Counted from the first letter of the stretch, positions 46,631 through 58,055 are shown. The stretch is DNA of 64,000 nt from Cryptomeria japonica (GCF_030272615.1 NC_081409.1:22012260-22076259); one strand, 5' to 3'. The notes: generated from the sequence alone by a model not told the origin. Program-made: numbers and translations.

Positions 46631-46952
46631 TGTTGTCATTTTATGACACCCTTGGTCCATCAGTGAGAACCGATCAGAGATATGTTCCATGGACCAGGGT
46701 TGCCCCAATTGGATCAAGGAGAAAGCAATGGAATTATGAGGTATGAAGTGTTGTCTTGCCGAAACTCCAAAGTTCCCAAGTTCCTAAGTCTCTTCTTCTC
46801 TTCCCCGGAACTCTGAAACCCTGAGGTTCCGAAGTTCCTTTCCTTAGCCTCTTCTTCTCTTCCCCGGAATTCCGGAACCCCGAGGTTCCGAAGTTCCTTT
46901 CCTTAGTCTCCTTTTCTCTTCCCCAAAACTCCAGAACCCCAAGCCTAAGTCT
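46631..46952 (+). repeat. 3' LTR of gypsy A, left piece
   Basis: Begins TGTTGTCATTTTATGAC and stops at the insertion of element B, just after AAGCCTAAGTCT. It contains two full 59-bp repeat units. Confidence 0.85.
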
Positions 46953-47613
46953 TGTTGATGTGTTTTTTCTGACTACGTCAAACACAGAATAAAGTTGCCT
47001 AATGGTCACTTCACTCTCTCTTGATCAAAGTGCGATTGCATGCTAAGATTGCAAGAAGTTCAAACAATCGACTCCAAGGTTCCTTTATGCTATGGGCGTG
47101 ACTCGGTTGATGTGATTGCTGGTAATCCAAGGGGCCTTACGTTTGCGTCATTCTTTCACTTCTTTGTTGTGGCTGGAACTCCATCATCAAATATAGCAAT
47201 TTGGCAATGTTGTTGCTTCGAACGGACTAAAATGAACTGAAAGTAAAAAGGAAAGGGTTCAGAAAGATCTAAATCTACTCCTAAGGGCAGTGATAACAAT
47301 GAATAGTGCTCTGGTGGACAAATTCCAAATAAACCAAGCTCTGCTTCGCCAAGATCAACTACAACTCCACAAGAACCGATGCAATCTTCTGGGGATGCTA
47401 GAGGATTTTCAAATCGAGAAAGTACATTTGAATACCCAAAAATGGCGCAATCCAAACAACTATCCACAATCGAACTTAGCACAAATTTAGAGGGCTCAAA
47501 CTAACTTTACACTACAACTTACAATCAACAAGATGCAAAAAATATGAACCATGGAAATTCATCAGACACCATTACATTCTCCATTGAAATCAAGGCACTT
47601 TACTATTTCTAAT

Positions 47614-49244
47614 TGTAGAGTCGTAAATTGTACGCACTTGCTAGGGTGGTACAATTTCACACCTAGTTTAGCACCCGCCTTAGTGCATTTTACATTCTGC
47701 ATTGCATTTCTCCTTAAGCACTTAATTAATCAAATTAATTAGGTCTAAGGTCCTATTTCATCATTCTCTACATCATAAAATTGGGCCCTTTTCACTAAAG
47801 CGCGCCCTTCGCATTTTATTCCTCCAATACACCACTTAATCAAAAACCCTAATTAAGTCCTATTTCGAACTTGGGGGCTTGGTTTCGGGGTCAAAACATC
47901 TCGAAATCACCTGTAACTTCGGGATTCTCTCTAAAATCATCATATCCGACGGCCCTGAAAATTTGGTGAAAAGTTGTCGGGACCGTGGCGCCCGGAGTGC
48001 AACATGGTCCCGAACATTTTTCCCGAAATTTTAGGAGCGCGATCCAATCATAAAATAAAGCTTAACCCCAAGAAATTGGCGGGATATTCAATCTCTAGGT
48101 CGGCCAAAATACGAATTTACGACCTAGGGTTTCATACATAAAAGCTCTCTTTCCTCATTTGAAGGGATCCCGATTTTTGTTTTCCAGGAACTTCATATGC
48201 AGCGAAAGGGCAGATCTTTGAAGACTTCAACATCTTACAACATCCTTCTATCAAGCATCTATCAAATTCATTCATCCACTTAGGGCTTGGAAGACATTGA
48301 AGAACAATAGGAGATTACCGACTGAAGATTGGCTTGTACTCCTCCCTTGAGGGTTGGGTATGATTTCATGTTGTTTTCATGTCTTTACATAAGCTTTAAT
48401 ACATCATTTATTCATGCTTTAGATCACATTGCATCTTGATTTAAAGCATTTACACTATCATTTACAAGCAATTAGGGTTTACTTTCTAGGTTGCTCTAGT
48501 TTGCTTTCTTGCATTTTTGGACCTTGCACACACACTAGGTCTGCACACACAATACATTTTACAAAACAACTTGGCTATTCGTGGAGGTGGAAATCACCGA
48601 AGCGGGGGTTTGACTAAGGCAAAACCCTATATAGCCGCCCCTCCCCCTTTTCAGATATTATTGCAGGTTTCGGGATTCGGACGACGCCGCGGGATACAGA
48701 TCCGGAGAGAGAAGGTCGAGACAGCACTCTGTGTGAAGTTGCAGAGCAGAAGATTGGGACAGGGGCGCTGGGCGCCCTGGTCCCTGGGACAGAGGCACTG
48801 GGCGCCCTGGTCCTCCGGACAGACAGCTTTCAGACAGTTTCCAGACAGTGTTTCAGGGTGCAGAACAGTGGTTTCCGGTGCAGTTTTCAGGACAGTGGCA
48901 CCCGCGCTCCCGTCCCGAACATTTTCAGTCCGATATTGACTCCGGGTACATATCTACATTCTTATTTCATCCTTGTATTTACAACTGTTCATTGTTTAAT
49001 CTCAATTCTGCAATCTTGTTATTAGTTTATACTTGCATTTTGGGATTAGGGTTTGAACTTGCATTACTTGATTTTACAATTTCAACAAGGGAATAGAAAT
49101 CCTAATAGATATCCCGTGGCTCTCTCTTTCACCAAAAGAAGTAGCCAATCGTGCGATATCTCTAGGCTCTTTCGTATTCCGTAATGTGTGTCAAAAGGTA
49201 GGATTAGGGCATGATTAACCTAGTCTCACTTTTTCCCCTACACA
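47614..49244 (+). repeat. 5' LTR of gypsy C
   Basis: Starts TGTAGAGTCGTAAATTG and ends CCCCTACACA. It has a TATATAG box at 48629-48635 and two units of the GGCGCC-containing repeat near 48757-48820. Confidence 0.9.
48629..48635 (+). promoter_or_regulatory. TATA box of gypsy C 5' LTR
   Basis: TATATAG in the context AAACCCTATATAGCCGCC. The same box is kept at 59734-59740 and in the old related LTR at 2731-2737, which supports function. Confidence 0.55.
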
Positions 49245-49247
49245 TTT

Positions 49248-49265
49248 TGGTGAACCCGACGTGAA
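49248..49265 (+). promoter_or_regulatory. Primer-binding site of gypsy C, tRNA-Trp type
   Basis: TGGTGAACCCGACGTGAA is the complement of the 3' end of plant tRNA-Trp including CCA, as I recall that tRNA. It starts three bases after the LTR. Confidence 0.75.
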
Positions 49266-49417
49266 TCTATCATTTCTTCCTCTTGCATTACATTTGTTAG
49301 ATCTAGATCTAAATTTAGTGTGTTTTCATTTCATTTTCATTAAAAAAAAAAAGAAAAAAAAAAAAAAAAGTGTGTTTCTTTGCATTGTGTGTTTAAATTT
49401 TATGCAATCTTTTCAAA

Positions 49418-51772
49418 ATGTCAGATTTTTATTTGCAAAATGTTCATGCTTTTGATGATTATTATGAGTATAGCCAAGATGAATTAGATGAAGCTTTAGA
49501 TGAGTTTTTAAACCCTAAAGATGCCAAACCTTCATTTTACCAAAAACTCATAAACCTTGTTACTATGCCATTTAGGTGTGATGAGAAAGATAAGTCGAAT
49601 GATTCCTCTCAAGGATACTTTCCTATCAACTCTTCCCCTGAATCTAGTAACATGGTTGTTTTCAATAATCCCCTCTATGAGGAGATGTCTCCTTTTGAAT
49701 CAAATGACAAACCTTTCAACCGATATGATCATGCTTTGTTGGATGATGCTCTTGATGACTTTGTGGCTTTATCGAACAAGGCCTCTAAATTGGTTAACAT
49801 GATAAACTTGAATGAACATAATAAGCCTCTCTTTGAAGTCCAAGGTGCTTATCCTTCTCCCACCTTTCAAGTTCTTAAATCACCTCTCCTTACTGTCCAA
49901 GGAAGGTATGATCATGATTCCTTTCGTACCCCGAATAAACCAATCATCACCGTGCAAGGAAGAAAACCTGTAAGTCCTTACAGTTATGCTAAACAAATAA
50001 CTAGAGAGAGTTATCATGCGGTTGCCCATACTTATCATACTAGAAATAATAGGCAACCTAATCCTCCTCCTGTTATTCCAGTTTCCCTTCCTAATCCTCA
50101 ACCAATTCTTCCTCAAGCTCCCCGTATTTCGCAAGTTATGGGTAAGGAATATGATCTCATAGAACAACTTAAAGCTACCCCTGCTAAGATATCCCTTTGG
50201 GATTTGATTCAAACTTCTTCCGCTTATCATGGAATGTTACAAGATGCCTTGAAAGATTTGAATGTTCCTCCACCGAATACATCTAGTAATATAGCATCTT
50301 TTGTTAACTCTGTGATGAATCCTAAAGCTCAAATTGTGTTTACCCAAGATGAGTTGCCTACTAGTGAAATTCAACAACAATATGATCCCTTGATGATTGT
50401 GGTTATCATGAAAGACACTGCTATAAGACGAACACTAGTAGATAATGGCTCTGGCCTTAATGTGTGTAGCATTAATTTATTGCATAAGATGAATGTGGAT
50501 ACGTCTCTTATGGAGCCTGACTCTCGTCCCATTCGTGGCTTTGACAATGTGGCTAAGACTTCATTAGGTATCATCACCTTACCTCTCACAGTAGGACCTG
50601 TTACTTTGCCTACTCCTATCCATGTTATGCCAGGAAATTTAACGTATAACTTGTTATTAGGGAGGCCTTGGATTCACAGCATGCAAGCTGTCCCCTCTAC
50701 ATTGCATAGACAAGTTAAATTCGTTTATAACAATAAGACATACACTTTGATGGGTGATACTAATTTTCAAGCTTGTCTACAAACATCTACTTCCAAAGGG
50801 AGTTCTTCTAAGCCATCCTCGTCTAGTGATGACTCTTTAAACAAGAAACCTATCGATGAATCCTCGCTCTCCGATGATCGGAATTCTTTGGATGAGTCTG
50901 GAGCTCCTGAAGAGGATCCTTCTCGACTTGAAACTACACATAAAAAGGATTTTGATCCTGAGAAGGTTCTCGCAGAGGATGATTGGGGATCTCTTGATTT
51001 TAACCCTACCTTTGTAGGTGAATATAAGGTTCCTTCTAGAGAAATTAAAATTGAAAAGAAGGAAGAAGCTGAAAATCATAAAGTTGAAAAGAAAGAAGTT
51101 AAAAATCAATCAACCTTACCTGAATCTATGAGTAATAATTTTGTGGCCGCTTCTCAAACTTCTTCTCCTCACATCTATAATTATGAAGAGTTTGATTCTT
51201 TGTCTTATGAAAAACCACCTTCTCTTCCTGAAATGGCTGATCGTTATGGTCGTGGTTTTCGCATTTTTGCTAAGCATGGGTATCATGGAAAAGGTTGTGG
51301 TGCTCATGAACAAGGGATAAGAGTTCCTCTAGAGACTAATTTTCACAATTATGCCTTTGGACTTGGCTATAATCCCTGCAGACGTACTAAAGCTTTTAAA
51401 AGACCATGCATTAGTGTTAATGCTATTTCTACATCTCTATCAATGCAGCACCCTGAGTATATTGATGGGGATCCTTCGGGTGACTGTGCTTTGGATATCT
51501 TCCCTACCGATGATGCTTTAGCTGAGTTCTTGGGAGCCTATGACACTCTTCCTCGTTATCATTACAATAGGGGACTCCCTTATTGTTTGAACACTGAAGC
51601 CTATTTTGGAAAAGAGATTGATAATGATGAGATTGTGAAAGAATTCCCTCAGTTAAAGGACACTCCTCAACAAAGTAATCTTCTCATAAGTGATACCACT
51701 GATGTTAAGATAGACCTTTGCAATAAAGAGAAAGTTATTAAAATTGGAAAGTGTTTGGATGAAGAGGAATAG
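49418..51772 (+). CDS. Protease-bearing first protein of gypsy C
   Basis: A 784-codon frame starting at an ATG about 150 bases after the primer site, past an A-rich run. The N-terminal third is acidic and has three copies of a VQG motif (LFEVQGAY, LLTVQGRY, IITVQGRK at about codons 130-190), but not the capsid domain seen in gypsy A. Codons 245-280 carry the pre-protease motif DLIEQLKATPAKISLWDLIQ. The aspartic protease is at about 335-450 (LVDNGSGLNVCSINLL, LLLGRPWIHSMQAVPSTLH). Near codon 605 a glycine-rich G-patch-like stretch (ADRYGRGFRIFAKHGYHGKG) occurs, as in Tat/Ogre-type elements. The protein would process the polyprotein; the source of capsid is unclear. Confidence 0.8.
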   Translation: MSDFYLQNVHAFDDYYEYSQDELDEALDEFLNPKDAKPSFYQKLINLVTMPFRCDEKDKSNDSSQGYFPINSSPESSNMVVFNNPLYEEMSPFESNDKPFNRYDHALLDDALDDFVALSNKASKLVNMINLNEHNKPLFEVQGAYPSPTFQVLKSPLLTVQGRYDHDSFRTPNKPIITVQGRKPVSPYSYAKQITRESYHAVAHTYHTRNNRQPNPPPVIPVSLPNPQPILPQAPRISQVMGKEYDLIEQLKATPAKISLWDLIQTSSAYHGMLQDALKDLNVPPPNTSSNIASFVNSVMNPKAQIVFTQDELPTSEIQQQYDPLMIVVIMKDTAIRRTLVDNGSGLNVCSINLLHKMNVDTSLMEPDSRPIRGFDNVAKTSLGIITLPLTVGPVTLPTPIHVMPGNLTYNLLLGRPWIHSMQAVPSTLHRQVKFVYNNKTYTLMGDTNFQACLQTSTSKGSSSKPSSSSDDSLNKKPIDESSLSDDRNSLDESGAPEEDPSRLETTHKKDFDPEKVLAEDDWGSLDFNPTFVGEYKVPSREIKIEKKEEAENHKVEKKEVKNQSTLPESMSNNFVAASQTSSPHIYNYEEFDSLSYEKPPSLPEMADRYGRGFRIFAKHGYHGKGCGAHEQGIRVPLETNFHNYAFGLGYNPCRRTKAFKRPCISVNAISTSLSMQHPEYIDGDPSGDCALDIFPTDDALAEFLGAYDTLPRYHYNRGLPYCLNTEAYFGKEIDNDEIVKEFPQLKDTPQQSNLLISDTTDVKIDLCNKEKVIKIGKCLDEEE

Positions 51773-51790
51773 AAACAATATGAAGAACTA

Positions 51791-54700
51791 TTGCATGAAT
51801 TCCCTGAGATCTTTGCTTGGACATATTCTGACATGCCTGGTATAGATCCTAAGATTGTTACTCATAATATTGTCTTAGTTCCTGATGCTAAGCCCATGAA
51901 ACAAAAGATTCGAAAAATGAATCCTAAGGTGGCTCTGCTTGTTAAGGCTGAGATTGAAAAATTATTGGAGGCTGGATTTATCCGCCCTATTGACTATTCC
52001 CCATGGATTTCAAATATTGTCGCTGTGGCTAAACCAGATAACAAAATAAGAATGTGTACTGACTTTCGAGATTTGAATAAAGCTTCCTTGAAAGATGATT
52101 TCCCTCTTCCAAACATTGACATGATAGTTGATTCTACGGCAGGACATGCCTTGTTATCCTTCATGGATGGTTTTTCAGGTTACAATCAAATTTTTATTAA
52201 CCCTCAACATCAATTCAAAACTGCTTTCACTACTCCTTGGGGTACGTTTTGTTGGATAATGATGCCTTTTGGACCTAAAAATGCCGGTGCAACTTATCAA
52301 CGAGCGATGACCCTTATCTTTCATGATTATATGCATAAGATTTTAGAGGATTATGTTGATGATATTTTGGCCAAATCCTTTCTTCGCATGGATCATGTTA
52401 AAGTCCTTCGTCAAATCTTTGAAAGAATTTGTAAATATCACATGCGCTTGAATCCCCGAAAATGTGTTTTTGGTGTGGATAGTGGAAAACTATTAGGGTT
52501 CATAGTTTCGCATCATGGGATTGAGGTGGATACTAAGAAAATAGATGCTATTGTCAACATGCCACCTCCTAGAAATGTGTCTCAACTTAAAAGCTTACAA
52601 GGAAAGATTCAAGCTATTCGTAGGTTCGTGTCTCAGCTTGCGGATCGTACCTTTCCTTTTACTCAACTTCTTAAAAAGGATATCACTTTTCAATGGAATG
52701 AGGATTGTCAGCAAGCATTTGAAGGTTTAAAAGTGTATTTGGCTAGTCCTCCTATTCTTCAACCTGCCGAACCTTCTAAACCCTTCCTTCTGTATACAGC
52801 TGCTTCCTCTCATGCTCTCGCAGCATTGTTGGCACAACATGATAAGGATGGTAAGGAATGTCCGGTTTATTACATAAGTCGTACATTACTTGATTATGAG
52901 ACCCGATATTCTGCGATAGAAAGACAATGCTTGGCCTTGGTATTTGCGACTCAGAAATTGAGACATTATCTTTTGAATTCAGAAGTCCATGTCATGGTAA
53001 AGTTTGATCCTTTGAAGCATCTTTTCTCTAAAACTGATTTATCAGGACGTCTAGCTAAGTGGGTTATGATGTTAACTGAATTTGACCTTAAATTTGTTTC
53101 ACAAAGAGCAATTAAAGGACAAGCGTTGACCGATCACTTAGTTGAGGCCCCTTCACCTTTCTCCTTCCCTAACCCTGAGTCCTTTCCTGACGACTTCATT
53201 CTTTCTATAGAGAAAGATGAAACTTGGGAGTTATACTTTGATGGCTCTAAGTGTTGTACGGGATCGGGGGCAGGGGTTGTTCTGATTTCTCCTACAAAGA
53301 AACCCATTCCCTTATCCTATCGTCTAAATTTCCTGTGTACCAATAACATTGCTGAGTATGAGGCTCTTATAGCGGGAATAAAAGCAGCCTTAGCTCTGAA
53401 CATAAAACACATACATATCTATGGAGATTCGCAATTGATTATAAGACAAGTAACAGGAATATATCAAGCAAAACAAGACAAATTATCACAATATAAAGAT
53501 CTTGCCATCTCTTTATTACAGAAATTTGATTCTTATACCATGGAACCTGTTCCTCGAAAAGATAATCGACATGCGGATGCAATGGCATGTGTGGCTTCTC
53601 TGGTATCTTTAGAGGACCCTGTGGTCGATCTTAAATTCGTTATACACAACCTTATTTCTCCAGCTATTGTAGATGATTCTAGCCTGGTAACATGTTGTGA
53701 CTTTGTAGACTCAGACGAATGGTACTCGCATATCGTAAGATATTTGACTGATGGTACCTTTCCTGATTCCGCTAATAGGAACACTAGGGCTAGAATCCGC
53801 AAGCTGTCTGCTAGGTATATCATTCTTTCTAATGTCCTATACCGGAGGGGTTATGATGGTCTTCTCCTTCGTTGTCTTAACAAGTCGGAAATCCCTGTTG
53901 CTCTTGAAGAGGCACATTCAGGTGCCTGTGGGGGGCATTTTGGGGGCAAATCCTTGGTTCATAGATTGCTTCGTATGGGATACTATTGGCAAACTATGCA
54001 GAAGGATTCCTTTTCATTTGTTAAAAAATGTCATCAATGTCAACAACACAATAATCTGATTCATGCTCCTACCCAAGAACTCCGTTCTCAAGTAGCTTCT
54101 TGGCCTTTCTCCGCATGGGGTTTGGATCTTATTGGAAAAATCTCTCCTCCTTCATCTCAAGGACACACCTTCATTATAACCGCAACAGATTACTTTACGA
54201 AGTGGGTAGAAACTATTCCCCTTCGCTCTACTACTGCTGAAGTGATTTGTCAATTTCTTCTAGAAAACATTGTTTCTCGATTCGGGATACCTTCCACTAT
54301 AATCTCAGATAATGGGACATCATTTAAAAACAAGGACGTGAAGAAATTCCTCGAGAAGTATCATATCAAACATCGATTTTCTACACCATACTATCCTCAA
54401 TCAAATGGCCAAGCCGAATCATCCAATAAGATAATTGAACAAATTCTGCGCAAAACCGTGAACAAGCATGGTAAGGATTGGAGTAACCAGCTGATCTATG
54501 CTCTTTGGGCTTACCGAACGAGTGTACGAATTGCTACGGGAACTACTCCTTATAATCTTGTTTATGGTGCTGATGCTATTATGCCCTTAGAATTAGAGAT
54601 TCCATCACTTAGGGTTTCTCTCAAAGGTATAGTAGATGATGACTCTTATAGAGAACAACGACTTCAACAGCTTGAGATGCTTGATGAACAGCGCATAAAC

Positions 54701-54979
54701 GCTCTTGAGCATATTCAAGCGTATCACAAAACTCTACAACGAAGCTATAATGATAAGGTCATTCAACGTTCCTTCTCAGTAGGCGACTTAGTCCTTTATG
54801 AGAATCAGAGCAATGTGAATGCCTTACCTGCAGAAAAGGGAAAATTTAGTCCTAATTGGCTTGGACCATATATTGTTATTGAGGATTATGGATCAGGTGC
54901 TTACAAAATAGCGGATGTAGACGGTACGCCTCTTAAAGAACCTATTAATGCTATGCACTTGCGTAGATATTATGCTTAA
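51791..54979 (+). CDS. Reverse transcriptase, two RNases H and integrase of gypsy C
   Basis: A 1062-codon frame. Reverse transcriptase at about codons 60-235 (IRMCTDFRDLNKASLKDDFP, LLSFMDGFSGYNQIF, ILEDYVDDILAKS near 187). Gypsy RNase H at about 330-440 (LLYTAASSHALAALLAQHDK, YSAIERQCLALVFATQKLRH). Archaeal-type RNase H at 477-610 (WELYFDGSKCCTGSGAGVVL, CTNNIAEYEALIAG, IYGDSQLIIRQV, RHADAMACVASL). Integrase zinc finger at about 708-755 and core at 776-880 (WGLDLIGKI, IISDNGTSF, PYYPQSNGQAESSNKIIEQI), then a C-terminal region with FSVGDLVLYENQ and LGPYIVIEDYGSGAYKIADV. All catalytic motifs look intact. Confidence 0.9.
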   Translation: MHEFPEIFAWTYSDMPGIDPKIVTHNIVLVPDAKPMKQKIRKMNPKVALLVKAEIEKLLEAGFIRPIDYSPWISNIVAVAKPDNKIRMCTDFRDLNKASLKDDFPLPNIDMIVDSTAGHALLSFMDGFSGYNQIFINPQHQFKTAFTTPWGTFCWIMMPFGPKNAGATYQRAMTLIFHDYMHKILEDYVDDILAKSFLRMDHVKVLRQIFERICKYHMRLNPRKCVFGVDSGKLLGFIVSHHGIEVDTKKIDAIVNMPPPRNVSQLKSLQGKIQAIRRFVSQLADRTFPFTQLLKKDITFQWNEDCQQAFEGLKVYLASPPILQPAEPSKPFLLYTAASSHALAALLAQHDKDGKECPVYYISRTLLDYETRYSAIERQCLALVFATQKLRHYLLNSEVHVMVKFDPLKHLFSKTDLSGRLAKWVMMLTEFDLKFVSQRAIKGQALTDHLVEAPSPFSFPNPESFPDDFILSIEKDETWELYFDGSKCCTGSGAGVVLISPTKKPIPLSYRLNFLCTNNIAEYEALIAGIKAALALNIKHIHIYGDSQLIIRQVTGIYQAKQDKLSQYKDLAISLLQKFDSYTMEPVPRKDNRHADAMACVASLVSLEDPVVDLKFVIHNLISPAIVDDSSLVTCCDFVDSDEWYSHIVRYLTDGTFPDSANRNTRARIRKLSARYIILSNVLYRRGYDGLLLRCLNKSEIPVALEEAHSGACGGHFGGKSLVHRLLRMGYYWQTMQKDSFSFVKKCHQCQQHNNLIHAPTQELRSQVASWPFSAWGLDLIGKISPPSSQGHTFIITATDYFTKWVETIPLRSTTAEVICQFLLENIVSRFGIPSTIISDNGTSFKNKDVKKFLEKYHIKHRFSTPYYPQSNGQAESSNKIIEQILRKTVNKHGKDWSNQLIYALWAYRTSVRIATGTTPYNLVYGADAIMPLELEIPSLRVSLKGIVDDDSYREQRLQQLEMLDEQRINALEHIQAYHKTLQRSYNDKVIQRSFSVGDLVLYENQSNVNALPAEKGKFSPNWLGPYIVIEDYGSGAYKIADVDGTPLKEPINAMHLRRYYA

Positions 54980-55583
54980 TTCTTCATTCTTCATCTATCT
55001 TCTTTTTTTCAATTCTTCAACATTGGATAATATGTTAGTATCTCTTAATTAAAGCAAAATAGAATTAAATGTTATGTTGTTTAATCTATATTGCTTCGTT
55101 CCTGACAAGCGTGTCTTCTTAGTTTATAGTTTGTCTTGAATTCATTCATGTAAATTGTAAAAGATTTACATTCCTATTATGCTAGCATATTATACAGTGT
55201 CTTTATGTGTTAAGTAGAATCGTAACATGTTGTGTTTAAATTCAGAATTAAATCACATTAGTTATATGATTCTTAGACTTAATGCATATGTCTTCCCTAT
55301 CATCAATGTAGTACTTGATTAAATATTTAATTAAGTCACACATGTATCAATTTAATCATGGGGCATTGAGAAATCAATCACATGGAAATTCAATTCTGAA
55401 CATACATGTACATTTACCAAATGAATTAGATTTAATCAAAACAAAATATACATTGTTTTAAGCATTAAAGATAACACATTTGAGACAAAGAGAAGCATGT
55501 ATATATACATATATATATGTGGATCGTATACAAAAACAGGTCACTGTATATCCAAAATGTGACCTCTCTTTTACATCATAAAA
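54980..55583. other. Spacer between pol and the antisense gene of gypsy C
   Basis: AT-rich, no coding signal. It lies between two convergent coding regions (pol on plus, the plant mobile domain gene on minus), so both transcripts should end here. No certain polyadenylation signal was identified. Confidence 0.5.
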
Positions 55584-56026
55584 TCATCTCCTATCCCTAG
55601 GGCTAGTGGCTGGAGAGTGTCGACTGGACACTCCCTCCTGATCTGGCCGTGAAGGTGGACCCATGGGTGTGTAGCGCGATACAGACCGTGAGTGACTCCG
55701 AGAGGAACTCCTACGATCCCTATCCATAAGGATCGCGTGATAGGTGGTAGCCTCGGCCTGAGCTGCTACTAGATCTCGTCGCGCCTGTTGGAGGTCCTCT
55801 GATAGGACTCTCTCTCTCTGCCGCGCCCGCTGGACATCCTCTGATAGGACTCTCTCTCTCTCCCTCCATATATCTACCTGTACTCGGAATGGGGAAAACA
55901 AGTCCTCATGCCGACCCGCATTCCCCTGAGGCCTATAGGCAATCTGTGAGGAACTGGGGATCTGTGCTATCATGGAAATATCTGTCATTGCCTGCTGAAT
56001 CAGGGAACGCCATTCCTGCACATTAG
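55584..56026 (-). CDS. Antisense plant mobile domain gene of gypsy C, exon 3 (predicted)
   Basis: The C-terminal exon. It encodes NVQEWRSLIQQAMTDISMIA, then a coiled-coil-like stretch with a duplicated RERVLSEDVQRARQ / RERVLSEDLQQARR repeat and a Ser/Arg-rich tail (RRSSSRSHSRSVSRY). The proposed 3' splice site is CTACCACAG just before 56026; it keeps phase with the end of exon 2. The intron (56027-56105) is 79 bp with GT and AG ends. Confidence 0.6.
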
Positions 56027-56105
56027 CTGTGGTAGTAGAATAGATTTTTGTTAGTACCATTCTATATCATCAAAACATTAATCAATCAATATAAAATTAC
56101 TATAC

Positions 56106-57741
56106 CTGGATCTCCCTCACGCCAGTAGGGATCATGATATGGTACTATCTGTGCCTGGGCACCGCTAGGCTCCCCTCGCTCGAATAATCTATGCACGATG
56201 GGTGTAGGCTGGACGGTACTAGGAATAGGTCTCCGTATCGCCTCATGTTCCCCCTGTTGGGGAATAAGAGGTGGATCCAGAGCTATGGTATCGTCTCCTG
56301 AATGGTGGGGAGCTGCATCCGATTCCTCCTCATCATCTCTATCCTCCTCCTCGTCATCCTCATCCTCATCCGCATCATCACCTGCATCTCCCTCATCCTC
56401 CTCTCTATCTGTATCCTCCTCCTCCTCCTCCTCGACACTGGACTGATCGCCTGTAGGTGGATCAGGATCTCCCGCCTCCTCATGATCCTCTCCCTCCTCT
56501 GGCTCCTCTGACCTGGATCCCTGGTCCTCGTCTTGGTCTCCATGTCTCCATGGGCCTGGATAGCCTGTCGGATGATCTGGTGAAAAGATAGGACCTGGAT
56601 ATGATCTCATAAACCATGAGACGTACCTGCGCTGTGCTCCAGGCTCTGCAGAGTAGTCAGTGACTACATCCTGATCGGATCCCTCTAAGTCTGTAGTCTC
56701 AATGTCATCTACCGTCGGCCTCGCTACTACTCTAGGTCTGGGAAGGACCCGTGAGTGTCGAGTATAGATGGGCACATCGGCTGGAACACACTGCTCTAGC
56801 CCGAACTACCTCCGTACTCGGTCGAAGTAGAAAGGGACTATGATGTGTGCATATCGTCCTCGCAGTAGGCGATTCCTCTGTAGGCACGCTAACTGTCTCT
56901 CCATACCATCCCATCTGTGCATCTGTAGGTAAGGTCTCCACACTATCACCTCGGCTGTCAGTCTGTCAAAAATCACTCTCCAATATAACAAATCTCCAAA
57001 TCTCCACTCGCTGGTAAGTGGATAAGCGAACACCCTAGGTCGCTCGCTCGCTGTACTCAGCGGAAAGCCGACGGGCCTGGTGCATGTGAAGTGCTCTAAA
57101 ATCCACACCTGCAGAAGTGTGCATGTCATCAAACTGAACCCCTGTCCGAATACATACTCCTCAAGGTCGTGATAGAGATGCGCAAGCATACTCCGACCCC
57201 AAGCATACACTCTCCTGTGTCTCTCCATCGCTCTGATACACCATGTGAGACCCCCATGCATGTGTGTCCCTCGCCCATTAGGGCAGACGGCTAGTGCTAT
57301 GATGGCTATCATAAGGCGTCTCAGAAGGGGTACCTCCCCTGTAGGATGTAAGAGCCAGCTGACCATGATGCGACCTCTCGTCTCGCTCGGCATGACTCTC
57401 CCTATGCAATACACCTGCTCTCTCTGATGATCCTCCGCTGATCGATTGATCGCGTATGTAACTGTCGCTCCTCTGATAGGAAGACGAAGTATACGGTATA
57501 CATCCTCGAGTGTGACCGTCAACTCTCCTACTGGAAGGTGAAAAGTGCATGTGTCAGGATCCCATCGCTCCATCAAGGCCATCAGCATCGCAGGATGAAA
57601 TCGAATGGCCGGCATGAGAATCACAGACCACAATCCCACAATCGATAGTGTGTCTCTCTCTGACTGAGTCAGCCGCGGAATCTGATCTCGCAAAGTGCGA
57701 AGAATATGTCCCGCTGTATGCTCTCTCATGTACGGGAGACC
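56106..57741 (-). CDS. Antisense plant mobile domain gene of gypsy C, exon 2 (predicted)
   Basis: The main exon, coding for the plant mobile domain (aminotransferase-like PMD, the MAIN/MAIL1 type). Motifs are GLWSVILMPAIRFHPAMLMA, ALMERWDPDTCTFHLPVGEL, TLEDVYRILRLPIRGATVT, GGLTWCIRAMERHRRVYAWG, RVFAYPLTSEWRFGDLLYWR and VPFYFDRVRR. A highly acidic linker follows (Glu/Asp runs at about 56320-56440). PMD proteins have roles in silencing and genome stability, and PMDs are known to occur inside plant transposons. The region is GC-richer than its surroundings. As a fossil-element cargo it looks close to whole, with about one break. Confidence 0.75.
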
Positions 57742-57847
57742 CTGCAACATCAAAACATGACTGTAATCAGTACTCGATCATCAAAAACGCTAATGCAAAC
57801 TGTCGTACATTGTATGCTAGCCTTGTAACCCCTCGCCAGGCCCTGAT

Positions 57848-57976
57848 TAGGGACCATGGCGCCCTGAGGGGACCATGGCGCCCTGTCAGGGACCATGGCG
57901 CCCCTGTCAGGGACCATGGCGCCCTGGGGGGACCAGGGCGCCCCACAGGGACCATGGCGCCCTGGGTGGGCCCCGG
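57848..57976. repeat. GGCGCC minisatellite in the intron of the antisense gene
   Basis: Six to seven units of about 17-19 bp, each GGGACCATGGCGCCCTG with short variable spacers (one unit reads GGGACCAGGGCGCCCC). The core GGCGCCCTGGT-like word is shared with the repeat in the element's LTRs. Confidence 0.9.
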
Positions 57977-58055
57977 TCAGCCTTCAAGGCCCGCATACGA
58001 TCACAAAAAAGTCAAACATGCGAAAAATCAAAAGTCAAACGTTCAGTCAACTCAC

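Noticed and set aside
48429-49096. Frames of 62-203 codons in the LTRs of gypsy C (also at 59535-60234)
   Set aside because: They lie wholly in the LTRs, cross the GGCGCC repeat, and change length with the repeat number; no domain is seen.
56198-56543. Plus-strand Ser-rich and reverse-strand Arg/Met-rich frames opposite the acidic linker
   Set aside because: They are other-frame shadows of the Glu/Asp codon runs of the antisense PMD gene.
57848-57976. CRISPR-like array
   Set aside because: The units are directly adjacent without unique spacers, and the context is a plant retroelement; it is a minisatellite.
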